This document shows, one piece after another, positions 1-6,338 of a stretch of 9,285 nucleotides of DNA. The stretch covers positions 460 to 9,744 of the forward strand of contig DINC01000143.1 in NCBI GenBank assembly GCA_002425885.1, given 5' to 3'. Origin of the DNA: Spirochaetia bacterium UBA5550. GTDB lineage: Bacteria > Spirochaetota > UBA4802 > UBA5550. The notes under the pieces are model-generated. The model saw only the letters and a program-made list of their open reading frames with translations, was not told the DNA's origin and ran no database searches. Each line of letters starts with the position of its first letter. Positions within the stretch are counted from its first letter, which is position 1. The position numbers were made by a program, and so were the translations under genes.

Positions 1-2
1 TT

Positions 3-1166
3 GATGATATATGCAGCAGGTACGGGTTCAGGCTTGAGCCGGAAAAGCTGGTACGCGATATGTCCGTGGGGGAGAAGCAGACTGTTGAGATTCTTAAAGT
101 CCTCTATCGCGGCGCTGACATCCTAATACTTGATGAGCCCACAGCGGTGTTGACTCCGCAGGAGACTGACAGGCTCTTTGACATCCTCCTTAGAATGAAG
201 GATCAGGGGTGCGCCATTATTATTATCACGCACAAGCTGCACGAAGTGATGGAGATAAGCGACCGTGTCTCTGTGCTTCGGCGCGGTGAGGTGGCTGGCA
301 CAGTTAATACACGCGAAACATCACCAATGGAACTCACAAGCATGATGGTGGGGAAGAAGGTGACCCTCTCCATTGAACGGCCCCCTGTAAAGTCTGAGGA
401 TATAATGCTTGAAGTCAGGGACCTCTCGCTCATTGACCGCGACAGCATAAAGAAGCTGGACAGGGTTTCCTTCAGTGTGCGTGCAGGTGAAATTCTCGGT
501 GTGGCAGGTGTTGCGGGGAGCGGGCAGAAGGAACTCTGCGAATCGATCCAGGGCCTTGAGAGGAGGAAGCGCGGAGAGATACTCTTCAAAGGGGAGAACA
601 TCTCACACCTTACGCCTCGCGCTATTTTTGAGAAGGGACTGCGAATCAGTTTCATTCCTGAGGACAGACTCGGAATGGGGCTTGTACCCACAATGGATCT
701 TGTTGATAACGTCATACTTAAAGACTACTACCTTCAGAAGGGGATATTCCTCGACCGTGAGCCCGCGAAACAGCGGGCCGAACATATTGTGAAGATGCTC
801 AATGTCCACACACCGAGCATCTATCACCCGGTGAATAAACTTTCCGGCGGCAACATACAGAAGGTCCTCCTGGGGCGCGAGATTGATTCAACACCCGACT
901 TCCTTGTTACAGCATACCCCACACGTGGGCTCGACATAGGCTCAGCCCACCTGATTTACGATGAACTTAACAGGCAGAAGGAGCGCGGTGTTGGAATACT
1001 CTACGTTGGTGAAGACCTGAATATACTCCTCAGTTTATGCGACAGGATAATGGTGATGTTTGAAGGAAAAATTATCGGTACAGTTGATGCTTCCACTGCG
1101 ACCAAAGAGGAGATCGGGCTAATGATGCTGGGCGAAGTCACCGGAGGAGTTAACAGCAATGATTAA
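3..1166 (+). CDS. Nucleoside/simple-sugar ABC importer, double ATPase subunit (NupO/YufO-like), 5'-truncated
   Basis: Cytoplasmic ATPase with two fused nucleotide-binding domains, powering uptake through the two permeases encoded next. The reading frame is open to the window edge. The ATG at 60 is not the start, because it is the first residue of the ABC signature MSVGEKQ, and the in-frame codons before it (ending ...EKLVRD) fit the family. Counting that Met as 1, domain 1 shows Walker B ILILDEPTA (21-29) and the H-loop His58; its Walker A lies upstream of the window. Domain 2 has a degenerate Walker A (GVAGVAGSGQ, 147-156), the signature LSGGNIQ (261-267) and a Walker B in which the acidic pair is replaced by Ala-Tyr (AYPTRGLD, 285-292). 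To my knowledge this loss is usual in this family, so site 2 is probably non-hydrolytic. The 3' end overlaps the first permease by 8 bases. Confident of family; the exact substrate (nucleoside or another BmpA-type ligand) is inferred. Confidence 0.93.
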   Translation, partial: DDICSRYGFRLEPEKLVRDMSVGEKQTVEILKVLYRGADILILDEPTAVLTPQETDRLFDILLRMKDQGCAIIIITHKLHEVMEISDRVSVLRRGEVAGTVNTRETSPMELTSMMVGKKVTLSIERPPVKSEDIMLEVRDLSLIDRDSIKKLDRVSFSVRAGEILGVAGVAGSGQKELCESIQGLERRKRGEILFKGENISHLTPRAIFEKGLRISFIPEDRLGMGLVPTMDLVDNVILKDYYLQKGIFLDREPAKQRAEHIVKMLNVHTPSIYHPVNKLSGGNIQKVLLGREIDSTPDFLVTAYPTRGLDIGSAHLIYDELNRQKERGVGILYVGEDLNILLSLCDRIMVMFEGKIIGTVDASTATKEEIGLMMLGEVTGGVNSND

Positions 1167-2229
1167 AATGTCAGCAAGAACCGACTGCTCCGCAAAGGAA
1201 TCAGCGGCAATACGCGGCGGAGCTATTATACTGGCCCTTGTGACAGTATCCTTTTTTATAATGATACTGGGCCACAACCCCTTCTCTGTTTACGGCTCAA
1301 TGATCGAAGGGGCCTTCGGAACAGTTTATCGTATAACAGAGACTCTCAGAAAATCTATCCCTCTCATTGTTGCCTCTCTCGGCATATCACTTGCTTTCAG
1401 GCTGAAGTTCTGGAACATCGGTGCGGAGGGTCAGATAATGATGGGGGCAATGGGCGCCACATTCTGCGCACTTAATTTTCCGGATCTAACATCATGGCTT
1501 CTGCTCCCGATGATGGGCGCTGCGTCAATTATCTGCGGAGGTATATGGGGAGCAATTCCCGCGTACTTCAGGGCAAAGTGGCGCACAAACGAAACCATCT
1601 TCACACTGATGATGAACTATGTTGCGCTGAAGTGGCTCACTTATCTGCAGTACGGGCCGTGGAAAGATCCCGCTGCGCTGGGTTTTCCAAAAATTCCCGG
1701 TTTCTCACCAAACGCTGTGCTCCCCAATGTCTTCGGCCTGCACGCCGGATGGATTATAGCCATAGTGCTTGTTGTAATAGTACATCTCTTTATAAATCAC
1801 ACGCAGAGGGGATACGAGATCTCGGTTGTGGGGGGGAGCGAAAATACAGGCCGTTACGCAGGTATGAATGTTAAGGCTGTCATTATATACACTATCTTTT
1901 TAAGCGGAGGGCTATGCGGGCTATGCGGTATGATTGAAGCTTCAGGGGTAAACCGCACACTCTCTGTCGGAATCACAATGGGGGCCGGTTACACTGCAAT
2001 CATAACAAGCTGGCTATCCTCACTTAAGGCTCCGGTTATCCCTGCTGTCTGCGTGCTCTTTGCAGCCATGATCCAGGGGGGGACTTTTATACAGATGGCT
2101 TTCCAGATACCTCAGTCTGCGGCACAGATACTTCAGGGTACAATACTCTTCTTTGTCTTAGGGAGCGAGTTCTTTATCCGCTACCGTGTCTCTTTCATCA
2201 AAAATATTAAAGCTGAGGGGGAGAAATAA
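1159..2229 (+). CDS. Nucleoside ABC importer permease 1 (NupP/YufP-like, BPD_transp_2 family)
   Basis: Inner-membrane permease of 356 residues, one of the two channel subunits of the importer. It has many hydrophobic segments and the family motifs NIGAEGQ (86-92) and TNETIFTLMMNY (143-154); both probably lie in loops near the ATPase-coupling region. The chosen ATG overlaps the end of the ATPase gene by 8 bases and is preceded by GGAGGAG at 1143-1149, 9 bases away. A second ATG (codon 4) would give poorer spacing. Length is normal for the family. The gene contains two runs of exactly seven G (1830-1836 and 2076-2082), each encoding Gly-Gly after a codon ending in G. A 9-bp tandem duplication (1909-1926) encodes a GLCGLCG stretch matching the glycine-rich segment expected there. 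It is translationally coupled to the next permease. Confidence 0.93.
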   Translation: MIKMSARTDCSAKESAAIRGGAIILALVTVSFFIMILGHNPFSVYGSMIEGAFGTVYRITETLRKSIPLIVASLGISLAFRLKFWNIGAEGQIMMGAMGATFCALNFPDLTSWLLLPMMGAASIICGGIWGAIPAYFRAKWRTNETIFTLMMNYVALKWLTYLQYGPWKDPAALGFPKIPGFSPNAVLPNVFGLHAGWIIAIVLVVIVHLFINHTQRGYEISVVGGSENTGRYAGMNVKAVIIYTIFLSGGLCGLCGMIEASGVNRTLSVGITMGAGYTAIITSWLSSLKAPVIPAVCVLFAAMIQGGTFIQMAFQIPQSAAQILQGTILFFVLGSEFFIRYRVSFIKNIKAEGEK

Positions 2230-3158
2230 TGGATATATCTTTCTTTACTGCTGCTGTTGTTGCGGGGACCCCTCTACTCTTCGCCATACTCGGTGAGCTT
2301 ATAACTGAGAAGGCGGGTCAGCTTAACCTCGGTGTTGAGGGGATGATGCTCATGGGCGCTGTTGTGGGATTCAAGACTGCTCTAATGACAGGGAACCCTT
2401 TTCTTGCACTTGCGGGCGCAATGCTTGCCGGGGCGCTTGGGGCAATGATATTCGGAGTGCTCACTGTTTCACTGCGCGCCAACCAGGTTGTTGCAGGGCT
2501 TACTCTTACGATATTCGGCACAGGTTTCTCCAGTTTCATGGGCCAGGGGCTCATGGGTGAGGTTGTTCCGGAGAGCATGAAGCTCTTCTTTGCTGACTTC
2601 AAAATTCCCCTGTTAGGCGACATCCCTGTAATCGGACAGATATTTTTTAACCAGGGGATGCTGGTTTACACAGGATATTTTGCTGCAATAATTGCGGGAT
2701 TGTACATCTACAGGACAAGTATCGGACTCAACCTCCGTTCTGTTGGAGAGAACACCGCTGCTGCTGATGCTGCGGGGATTAAGGTTTCACGGTACAAGTA
2801 TATCCACATACTGATTGGCGGACTGTTATGCGGCCTTGCAGGGGCTTACCTTTCGCTTGTGTACATCCCTTCATGGCAGGAGAATGTTACAGCAGGGCGC
2901 GGATGGATCGCAGTGGCACTGGTTATATTCTGCAGGTGGAACCCGTACAGAGTTTTAGCCGGGGCCTTTCTTTTCGGAGGCCTTGACATCATAGGGTTCA
3001 GGATACAGAAGTATGATTTCCATGTTTCACAATACATGATAGATATGCTGCCGTATTTAGTGACAATCATAATCCTTATACTTGTATCAGCAAGGAGAAC
3101 CAGCGCGGGCTCACCACCGGCAAGTCTTGGTGAATCCTATTTCAGGGAGGAGCGGTAA
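2229..3158 (+). CDS. Nucleoside ABC importer permease 2 (NupQ/YufQ-like, BPD_transp_2 family)
   Basis: The second inner-membrane channel subunit, 309 residues, expected to pair with the preceding permease as a heterodimer. Diagnostic motifs are NLGVEGMML (33-41), GENTAAADAAGI (173-184) and AGRGWIAVALVIF (222-234). The last is followed by CRWNP, where I recall relatives having GRWxP, a small substitution of unknown effect. The start shares one base with the upstream stop (TAATG at 2227-2231) and is served by a GGGGGAG ribosome site at 2217-2223, a typical coupling arrangement. Length and hydrophobic pattern are normal. Gene order ATPase-permease-permease matches Bacillus nupO-nupP-nupQ, which carries nucleosides. 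The ligand here depends on the binding protein, which is outside the window. Confidence 0.93.
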   Translation: MDISFFTAAVVAGTPLLFAILGELITEKAGQLNLGVEGMMLMGAVVGFKTALMTGNPFLALAGAMLAGALGAMIFGVLTVSLRANQVVAGLTLTIFGTGFSSFMGQGLMGEVVPESMKLFFADFKIPLLGDIPVIGQIFFNQGMLVYTGYFAAIIAGLYIYRTSIGLNLRSVGENTAAADAAGIKVSRYKYIHILIGGLLCGLAGAYLSLVYIPSWQENVTAGRGWIAVALVIFCRWNPYRVLAGAFLFGGLDIIGFRIQKYDFHVSQYMIDMLPYLVTIIILILVSARRTSAGSPPASLGESYFREER

Positions 3159-3161
3159 CAG

Positions 3162-3611
3162 ATGAAGTACATGCTTTTGTATCTTGCCATGGCGCTTCTT
3201 GCAGGTGCAACAATCCCGACCCAGGCAGGGATAAATGCTAAGCTTAATTTTTACACAGGGTCACCTGTTACAGCGTCAATTATATCCTTTCTCGCGGGGA
3301 CAATGACTCTGATTATATTTGCTGTTGTTACACGGTCGCCGGTGCCGGCTCTCTCATCTTTCTCAGGCGCACCCTGGTGGATCTGGACAGGGGGGGTATT
3401 AGGAGCTTTCTATGTGGCGTCATGCGTAATCCTGGCAAACAAGGTGGGTGCAGTTTCAATGCTTGCCCTGATACTTGCAGGGCAGATAATAACATCAATG
3501 GTTCTGGACCATTACGGACTTTTAGGATACCAGGTTCAGCCGGTTACAATGATGAAGATTATAGGGATAGCACTTATAATCGCCGGTGTAATTTTTATAA
3601 GAATAGGATAA
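3162..3611 (+). CDS. YdcZ-type (DUF606) DMT-family inner-membrane transporter
   Basis: Small integral membrane protein of 149 residues with four to five hydrophobic helices. It is a half-size member of the drug/metabolite transporter superfamily and would need to dimerise. Family features are the N-terminal LLAGATIPTQAGINAKL segment (around 13-29), the SFLAGT stretch (43-48), the central APWWIWTGGVLGAFYV segment and the AGQIITSMVLDHYGLLG segment. Substrates of DUF606 proteins are mostly unknown. The gene begins 3 bases after the permease stop, with a strong GGGAGGAG site at 3145-3152 lying just before that stop, so it is almost certainly co-transcribed with the importer. It may export or exchange a product of the imported compound, which is inference. 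It carries a seven-G run at 3390-3396 (Gly-Gly-Val). Confidence 0.88.
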   Translation: MKYMLLYLAMALLAGATIPTQAGINAKLNFYTGSPVTASIISFLAGTMTLIIFAVVTRSPVPALSSFSGAPWWIWTGGVLGAFYVASCVILANKVGAVSMLALILAGQIITSMVLDHYGLLGYQVQPVTMMKIIGIALIIAGVIFIRIG

Positions 3612-3620
3612 CATAATAAT

Positions 3621-4499
3621 ATGAGATACGAAGGGAATATATTCAGGCCGTTCAGTGAAGCTGACAGTTACCTGCTTCAATGCACAATAGGGTGCTCACA
3701 CAATAAATGCACCTTCTGTGCGATGTATAAGGACAAGAAATACAGGATAAGAACTCTCTCCGAGATTAAGGAAGATATATCCATGGCAAAAAGTTCCATG
3801 GGTGATGTGCAGAAAGTTTTTCTCTGTGACGGAGATGCAATTGATATTGAAACACCGATGCTCCTTGAGATACTTGATGAGCTGAAAAAAGCCTTCCCTT
3901 CTCTGCGCCATGTTGGGACTTATGTGGGCCCGCAGAGTATTCTCAGGAAGAGCATGGATGAACTTAAGGCTCTTGCAGCAGCGGGGCTTAAGAAGGGATA
4001 CCTCGGAGTTGAGACCGGGGACGACAGGCTCCTCCGTGAAATTAATAAAGGCGTGGGCTATGATGAGATGCTCCAGGCCGGGCTTAACCTGAACGAAGCA
4101 GGGTGGAACCTCTCGTCTATGGTGCTCCTTGGCCTTGCCGGTAGAGGCCCCCGTTCAGAGGAACATGCCGTTGCAACAGCAAAAATTACAAATGAGATGA
4201 AACCGCAATATCTTGCAGCACTTACAGTTACTCCTGTGCCGGGAACTGTTTTTTCCAACCAGGTACAGAGAGGTGAGATTGAACTTCTCACTCCGCTGGA
4301 GACACTGCGCGAAATGAAGATTATATTCGAGAATATAACAATTGATAATCTAAAATTTGTAGGTGTACACGCGTCAAATTATCTCCCGATAAACGGAACA
4401 CTTCAGAAGGACAAAAAGAAGATGCTGGATCTTATAAACGGGATACTTGAGTCAGAGAATACAGGGATGCTGAAACCTGAAAGCATGAGAGGGCTTTAG
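3621..4499 (+). CDS. Radical SAM enzyme, COG1032-like, substrate unknown
   Basis: Cytoplasmic 292-residue iron-sulfur enzyme predicted to cleave S-adenosylmethionine. The cluster motif is GCSHNKCTFCAMYK with Cys25, Cys30 and Cys33. The spacing CX4CX2C differs from the textbook CX3CX2C but, as I recall it, recurs in this subgroup with the same CSHNKCTFC wording. The SAM-contacting segment GVETGDDRLL is at 129-138. A C-terminal HASNYLPINGTLQKDKKKML segment (around 250-269) is also typical of the subgroup. There is no B12-binding or SPASM-like extra domain and no further Cys cluster. The gene starts 9 bases after the DMT gene with no clear Shine-Dalgarno (TAGG at 3604-3607 is the best), so it probably depends on read-through from the operon. 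Members are usually annotated only as radical SAM proteins; I cannot assign the reaction. Confidence 0.9.
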   Translation: MRYEGNIFRPFSEADSYLLQCTIGCSHNKCTFCAMYKDKKYRIRTLSEIKEDISMAKSSMGDVQKVFLCDGDAIDIETPMLLEILDELKKAFPSLRHVGTYVGPQSILRKSMDELKALAAAGLKKGYLGVETGDDRLLREINKGVGYDEMLQAGLNLNEAGWNLSSMVLLGLAGRGPRSEEHAVATAKITNEMKPQYLAALTVTPVPGTVFSNQVQRGEIELLTPLETLREMKIIFENITIDNLKFVGVHASNYLPINGTLQKDKKKMLDLINGILESENTGMLKPESMRGL

Positions 4500-4543
4500 A
4501 CAGTTATCTGTCCAGAAGCCCTGTGTAATAGGGAACTTTTTTT
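4490..4543 (+). terminator. Hairpin cluster and T-tract at convergent gene ends, possible terminator
   Basis: AGGGCTT (4490-4496) pairs with AAGCCCT (4516-4522), enclosing a second stem GACAG/CTGTC (4499-4503 with 4508-4512) around a TTAT loop. The stop codons of both converging genes lie inside. Alternatively AAGCCCT (4516-4522) can pair with AGGG plus CTT (4530-4533 and 4536-4538, two-base bulge), directly before a run of T ending at 4543, which looks like a weak intrinsic terminator for the + strand operon. The two folds exclude each other. Termination is inferred from pattern only. Confidence 0.4.
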
Positions 4544-4854
4544 ATAGTGATGGCTTTGCCGCTCTTCTTCACTTTTATCTCATCATCAGCAAGATGAAAC
4601 TCCTCATTGATCGGCCCGAATTTGCAGTATGTATGTTCATCTCTCTGAGGAAATTTTTCAGTAAAGGCTTTCTCAAAATACTTCAGTTCGTTCATCTTTA
4701 TGGCAAACTGCCTTGGTGATGCAGCCATTACAGCCAGTTCCACTGCGGGGGATTTTTTACCGTTTCTTGTTTCGAGAATAATCGCAACATTCCCGTTATT
4801 TTTCGATGCAATAGTTTTATACTCTTTAATACCTTCCGCTCTGAAAAAACCCAT
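4504..4854 (-). CDS. Hypothetical protein, 116 residues, no recognised family
   Basis: I do not recognise this protein. It is soluble in appearance, with no signal peptide or membrane segment, one Cys, and a mixed charge rich in Lys and Glu. It begins MGFFRAEGIKEYK and ends in a KAITIKKVPYYTGLLDR tail. The middle (around 38-70, PAVELAVMAASPRQFAIK then NELKYFEKAF) looks like helices, and the rest alternates in a beta-like way. That it is a gene is supported by a good ribosome site (AAGGGAGA read on the - strand, 4868 to 4861, six bases before ATG) and by the absence of another open frame here. It converges on the radical SAM gene with a 4-base gap and is divergent from the helicase gene, sharing a 149-base control region with it. 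A link in function to the helicase is possible but unproven. Confidence 0.75.
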   Translation of the reverse strand: MGFFRAEGIKEYKTIASKNNGNVAIILETRNGKKSPAVELAVMAASPRQFAIKMNELKYFEKAFTEKFPQRDEHTYCKFGPINEEFHLADDEIKVKKSGKAITIKKVPYYTGLLDR

Positions 4855-4860
4855 GATAAA

Positions 4861-4915
4861 TCTCCCTTAACTGATTATGATTTAAACAATAGTATTGCCC
4901 CCCTCTTTTTTACAA
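4861..4915 (-). promoter_or_regulatory. Candidate promoter and ribosome site of the 116-residue protein gene
   Basis: Reading the - strand, a TTGTAA-like -35 (4915 to 4910) and a TACTAT -10 (4894 to 4889) are separated by 15 bases (16 if CTTGTA is used), slightly short for sigma-70. They are followed by the Shine-Dalgarno AAGGGAGA (4868 to 4861). The ribosome site is clear; the promoter is a plausible match only. Confidence 0.4.
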
Positions 4916-4924
4916 GAAAAAAAC

Positions 4925-4962
4925 CGGTGAAGTTTATGCTTAAAAAAACACCGTAACACCGT
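4925..4962. repeat. 8-bp tandem repeat with an inverted CGGTG copy, possible operator
   Basis: AACACCGT occurs twice without a gap (4947-4954 and 4955-4962). Its core CACCG is matched in inverted orientation by CGGTG at 4925-4929. The cluster sits in the middle of the divergent region between the 116-residue protein gene and the helicase gene, roughly 40 to 80 bases before the helicase ATG. The surroundings are A/T-rich, so these GC-containing words stand out. It could bind a regulator; the element is short enough for chance. Confidence 0.3.
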
Positions 4963-4993
4963 TTTATTTTTTAAAAACATCTCACCTGATTCG

Positions 4994-4999
4994 TATTAT
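4994..4999 (+). promoter_or_regulatory. TATTAT -10-like box just before the helicase ATG (possible leaderless start)
   Basis: TATTAT ends five bases before the ATG at 5004, and no Shine-Dalgarno is seen between 4975 and 5003. If it is a -10 box, transcription would begin at about the ATG and the mRNA would be leaderless. The -35 region (TTAAAA at 4971-4976) is poor. Low confidence. Confidence 0.2.
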
Positions 5000-5003
5000 C
5001 AGC

Positions 5004-6338
5004 ATGAAGCAGATAAATAAAAACCAGGCTAAAGCATCAATGGGGACCGGCGGCGTATCGCTTGTTATCGCAGGGGCAGGCACAGGGAAGACAACTACGA
5101 TGATTAAAAAGATTATCAACTGTGTTGAGTCAGGAACAGCTTCTCCGGAAAAAACAGTTGTACTTACTTTCAGCAGAAAAGCCGCTGAAGAGATACGTGA
5201 GAGGATCAGCAGAAGCAGCAGCTCAACAGGTGAAATCGGCTTTGCCGGGACGTATCACTCATTCAGCCTGAAACTCCTTAAAGAATACAGCAGCGATTAT
5301 CTCAAGATGAAAAATCAGCCGTCGTTTCCTGCACTTATTACAGAAGAAGACAAAGAGAAGGTTATGCGGGATATTGTTATGCGTGATCCCGGAAGATTTT
5401 ATGGAGTACCTTATGATGCGGTTCTCAGTATAGCGGAAAACATAGGCAGGCTTCCGGACTATATGATGAAAAAACTTAAAAGCTCGCCATTATACAACGA
5501 ACTGATCAGTGTTAAGAAAGATTACTGCGTGTATAAAGCTTCAAATAATCTTATAGATTATGAAGATATGATTGATGACGCGGCAGAACTGCTGAAAAAT
5601 TATCCTGATGTGATGAATGACCTTCACAGCAGATATTCCTACATCTTTGTTGATGAATTCCAGGATACATCAGAAAATAATCTCCGGCTTCTGAAAGCTG
5701 TTGTTCCGGTTAAAGAGAGAAATCTTTTCATGGTTGGTGATGACTTTCAGAGTATCTATAAATTCAGAGGCAGCAGGGTTCATTTCCTGATAGATATAAA
5801 AGAACATTTTCCTGAAGCAGAGATACATAAGCTGACAATGAACTACAGGTCACGCAAAGAGATAGTAACATTAAGCAACAGGTTTATCAGGCTGAACAGG
5901 TTAAGGACAGATAAGGCAATAAAATCATTCAGGGGGAGAGGGGGGAGGATCTTTTTCCATAAGACAGAAAACGCGATCAGCGAAGCGGGTATAATCAGCA
6001 GTATTATATGCAAAGAGTCATCTGCAAAAGAGACCGGGATACTTTACAGAAACAACTCACAGGGTGAAATTATAAATAAGTATATCACCCTGAATCTGAA
6101 CCACAGTATAAATCTTATGACTATGCATTCATCAAAGGGACTTGAATTCGAAAGAGTCATAATCGCAGGTATATCAGACAGAATAATTCCCGACAGGGGT
6201 TCCGACATTGAAGAGGAGAGAAGACTGTTTTACGTCGCAATGACCCGCGCGAAAGATGAGCTGCATCTGATTTATTATAAAAACAGCAGCGGAAGACTGC
6301 CAAGGTTTATTTGGGAGCTCGGTTATCGTGAAGAGTGA
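5004..6338 (+). CDS. Compact UvrD/PcrA-like SF1A DNA helicase lacking the 2B subdomain
   Basis: Predicted ATP-driven 3'-5' single-strand DNA translocase/helicase, 444 residues against about 650-730 for UvrD, Rep or PcrA. All core motifs are present: Q motif (INKNQ, Gln8), Walker A AGAGTGKTT (23-31), Ia (VVLTFSRKAAEEI, 52-64), Ib GTYHSF (82-87), LIDYEDMI (183-190), motif II DEFQD (217-221), III VGDDFQSIYKFRG (244-256), IV NYRS (280-283), IVa-like ILYRNNSQ (346-353), V LMTMHSSKGLEFERV (371-385) and VI EERRLFYVAMTRAK (404-417). Only about 17 residues separate IVa from V, where full-length enzymes carry the whole 2B subdomain. The C-terminal tail after motif VI is also short. The ATG at 5004 is fixed by the Q motif, although no ribosome site is seen. 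The stop abuts the regulator gene on the other strand. No nuclease or extra domain is visible, so it is a stand-alone helicase of unknown pathway (repair, plasmid or phage restriction, or recombination). Confidence 0.9.
   Translation: MKQINKNQAKASMGTGGVSLVIAGAGTGKTTTMIKKIINCVESGTASPEKTVVLTFSRKAAEEIRERISRSSSSTGEIGFAGTYHSFSLKLLKEYSSDYLKMKNQPSFPALITEEDKEKVMRDIVMRDPGRFYGVPYDAVLSIAENIGRLPDYMMKKLKSSPLYNELISVKKDYCVYKASNNLIDYEDMIDDAAELLKNYPDVMNDLHSRYSYIFVDEFQDTSENNLRLLKAVVPVKERNLFMVGDDFQSIYKFRGSRVHFLIDIKEHFPEAEIHKLTMNYRSRKEIVTLSNRFIRLNRLRTDKAIKSFRGRGGRIFFHKTENAISEAGIISSIICKESSAKETGILYRNNSQGEIINKYITLNLNHSINLMTMHSSKGLEFERVIIAGISDRIIPDRGSDIEEERRLFYVAMTRAKDELHLIYYKNSSGRLPRFIWELGYREE

Noticed and set aside
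203..715. 170-codon open frame on the - strand inside the ATPase gene
   Set aside because: It is antisense to strongly conserved ABC motifs and its Ser/Arg-rich translation resembles no protein; it is a shadow frame.
840..945. Second ABC domain with Walker B acids replaced by Ala-Tyr, suggesting a damaged gene
   Set aside because: To my knowledge degenerate second sites are normal in the nucleoside-importer ATPase family, so this is not a mutation of note.
1909..1926. Exact 9-bp tandem repeat GGGCTATGC
   Set aside because: It encodes the repeated Gly-Leu-Cys of a glycine-rich membrane helix whose counterpart in relatives is similarly repetitive; it needs no special explanation.
4925..4970. 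CGGTG...CACCG inverted pair followed by T-rich DNA as an intrinsic terminator
   Set aside because: No + strand gene ends nearby (the last stops at 4499) and the loop is about 20 bases; an operator or chance is more likely.
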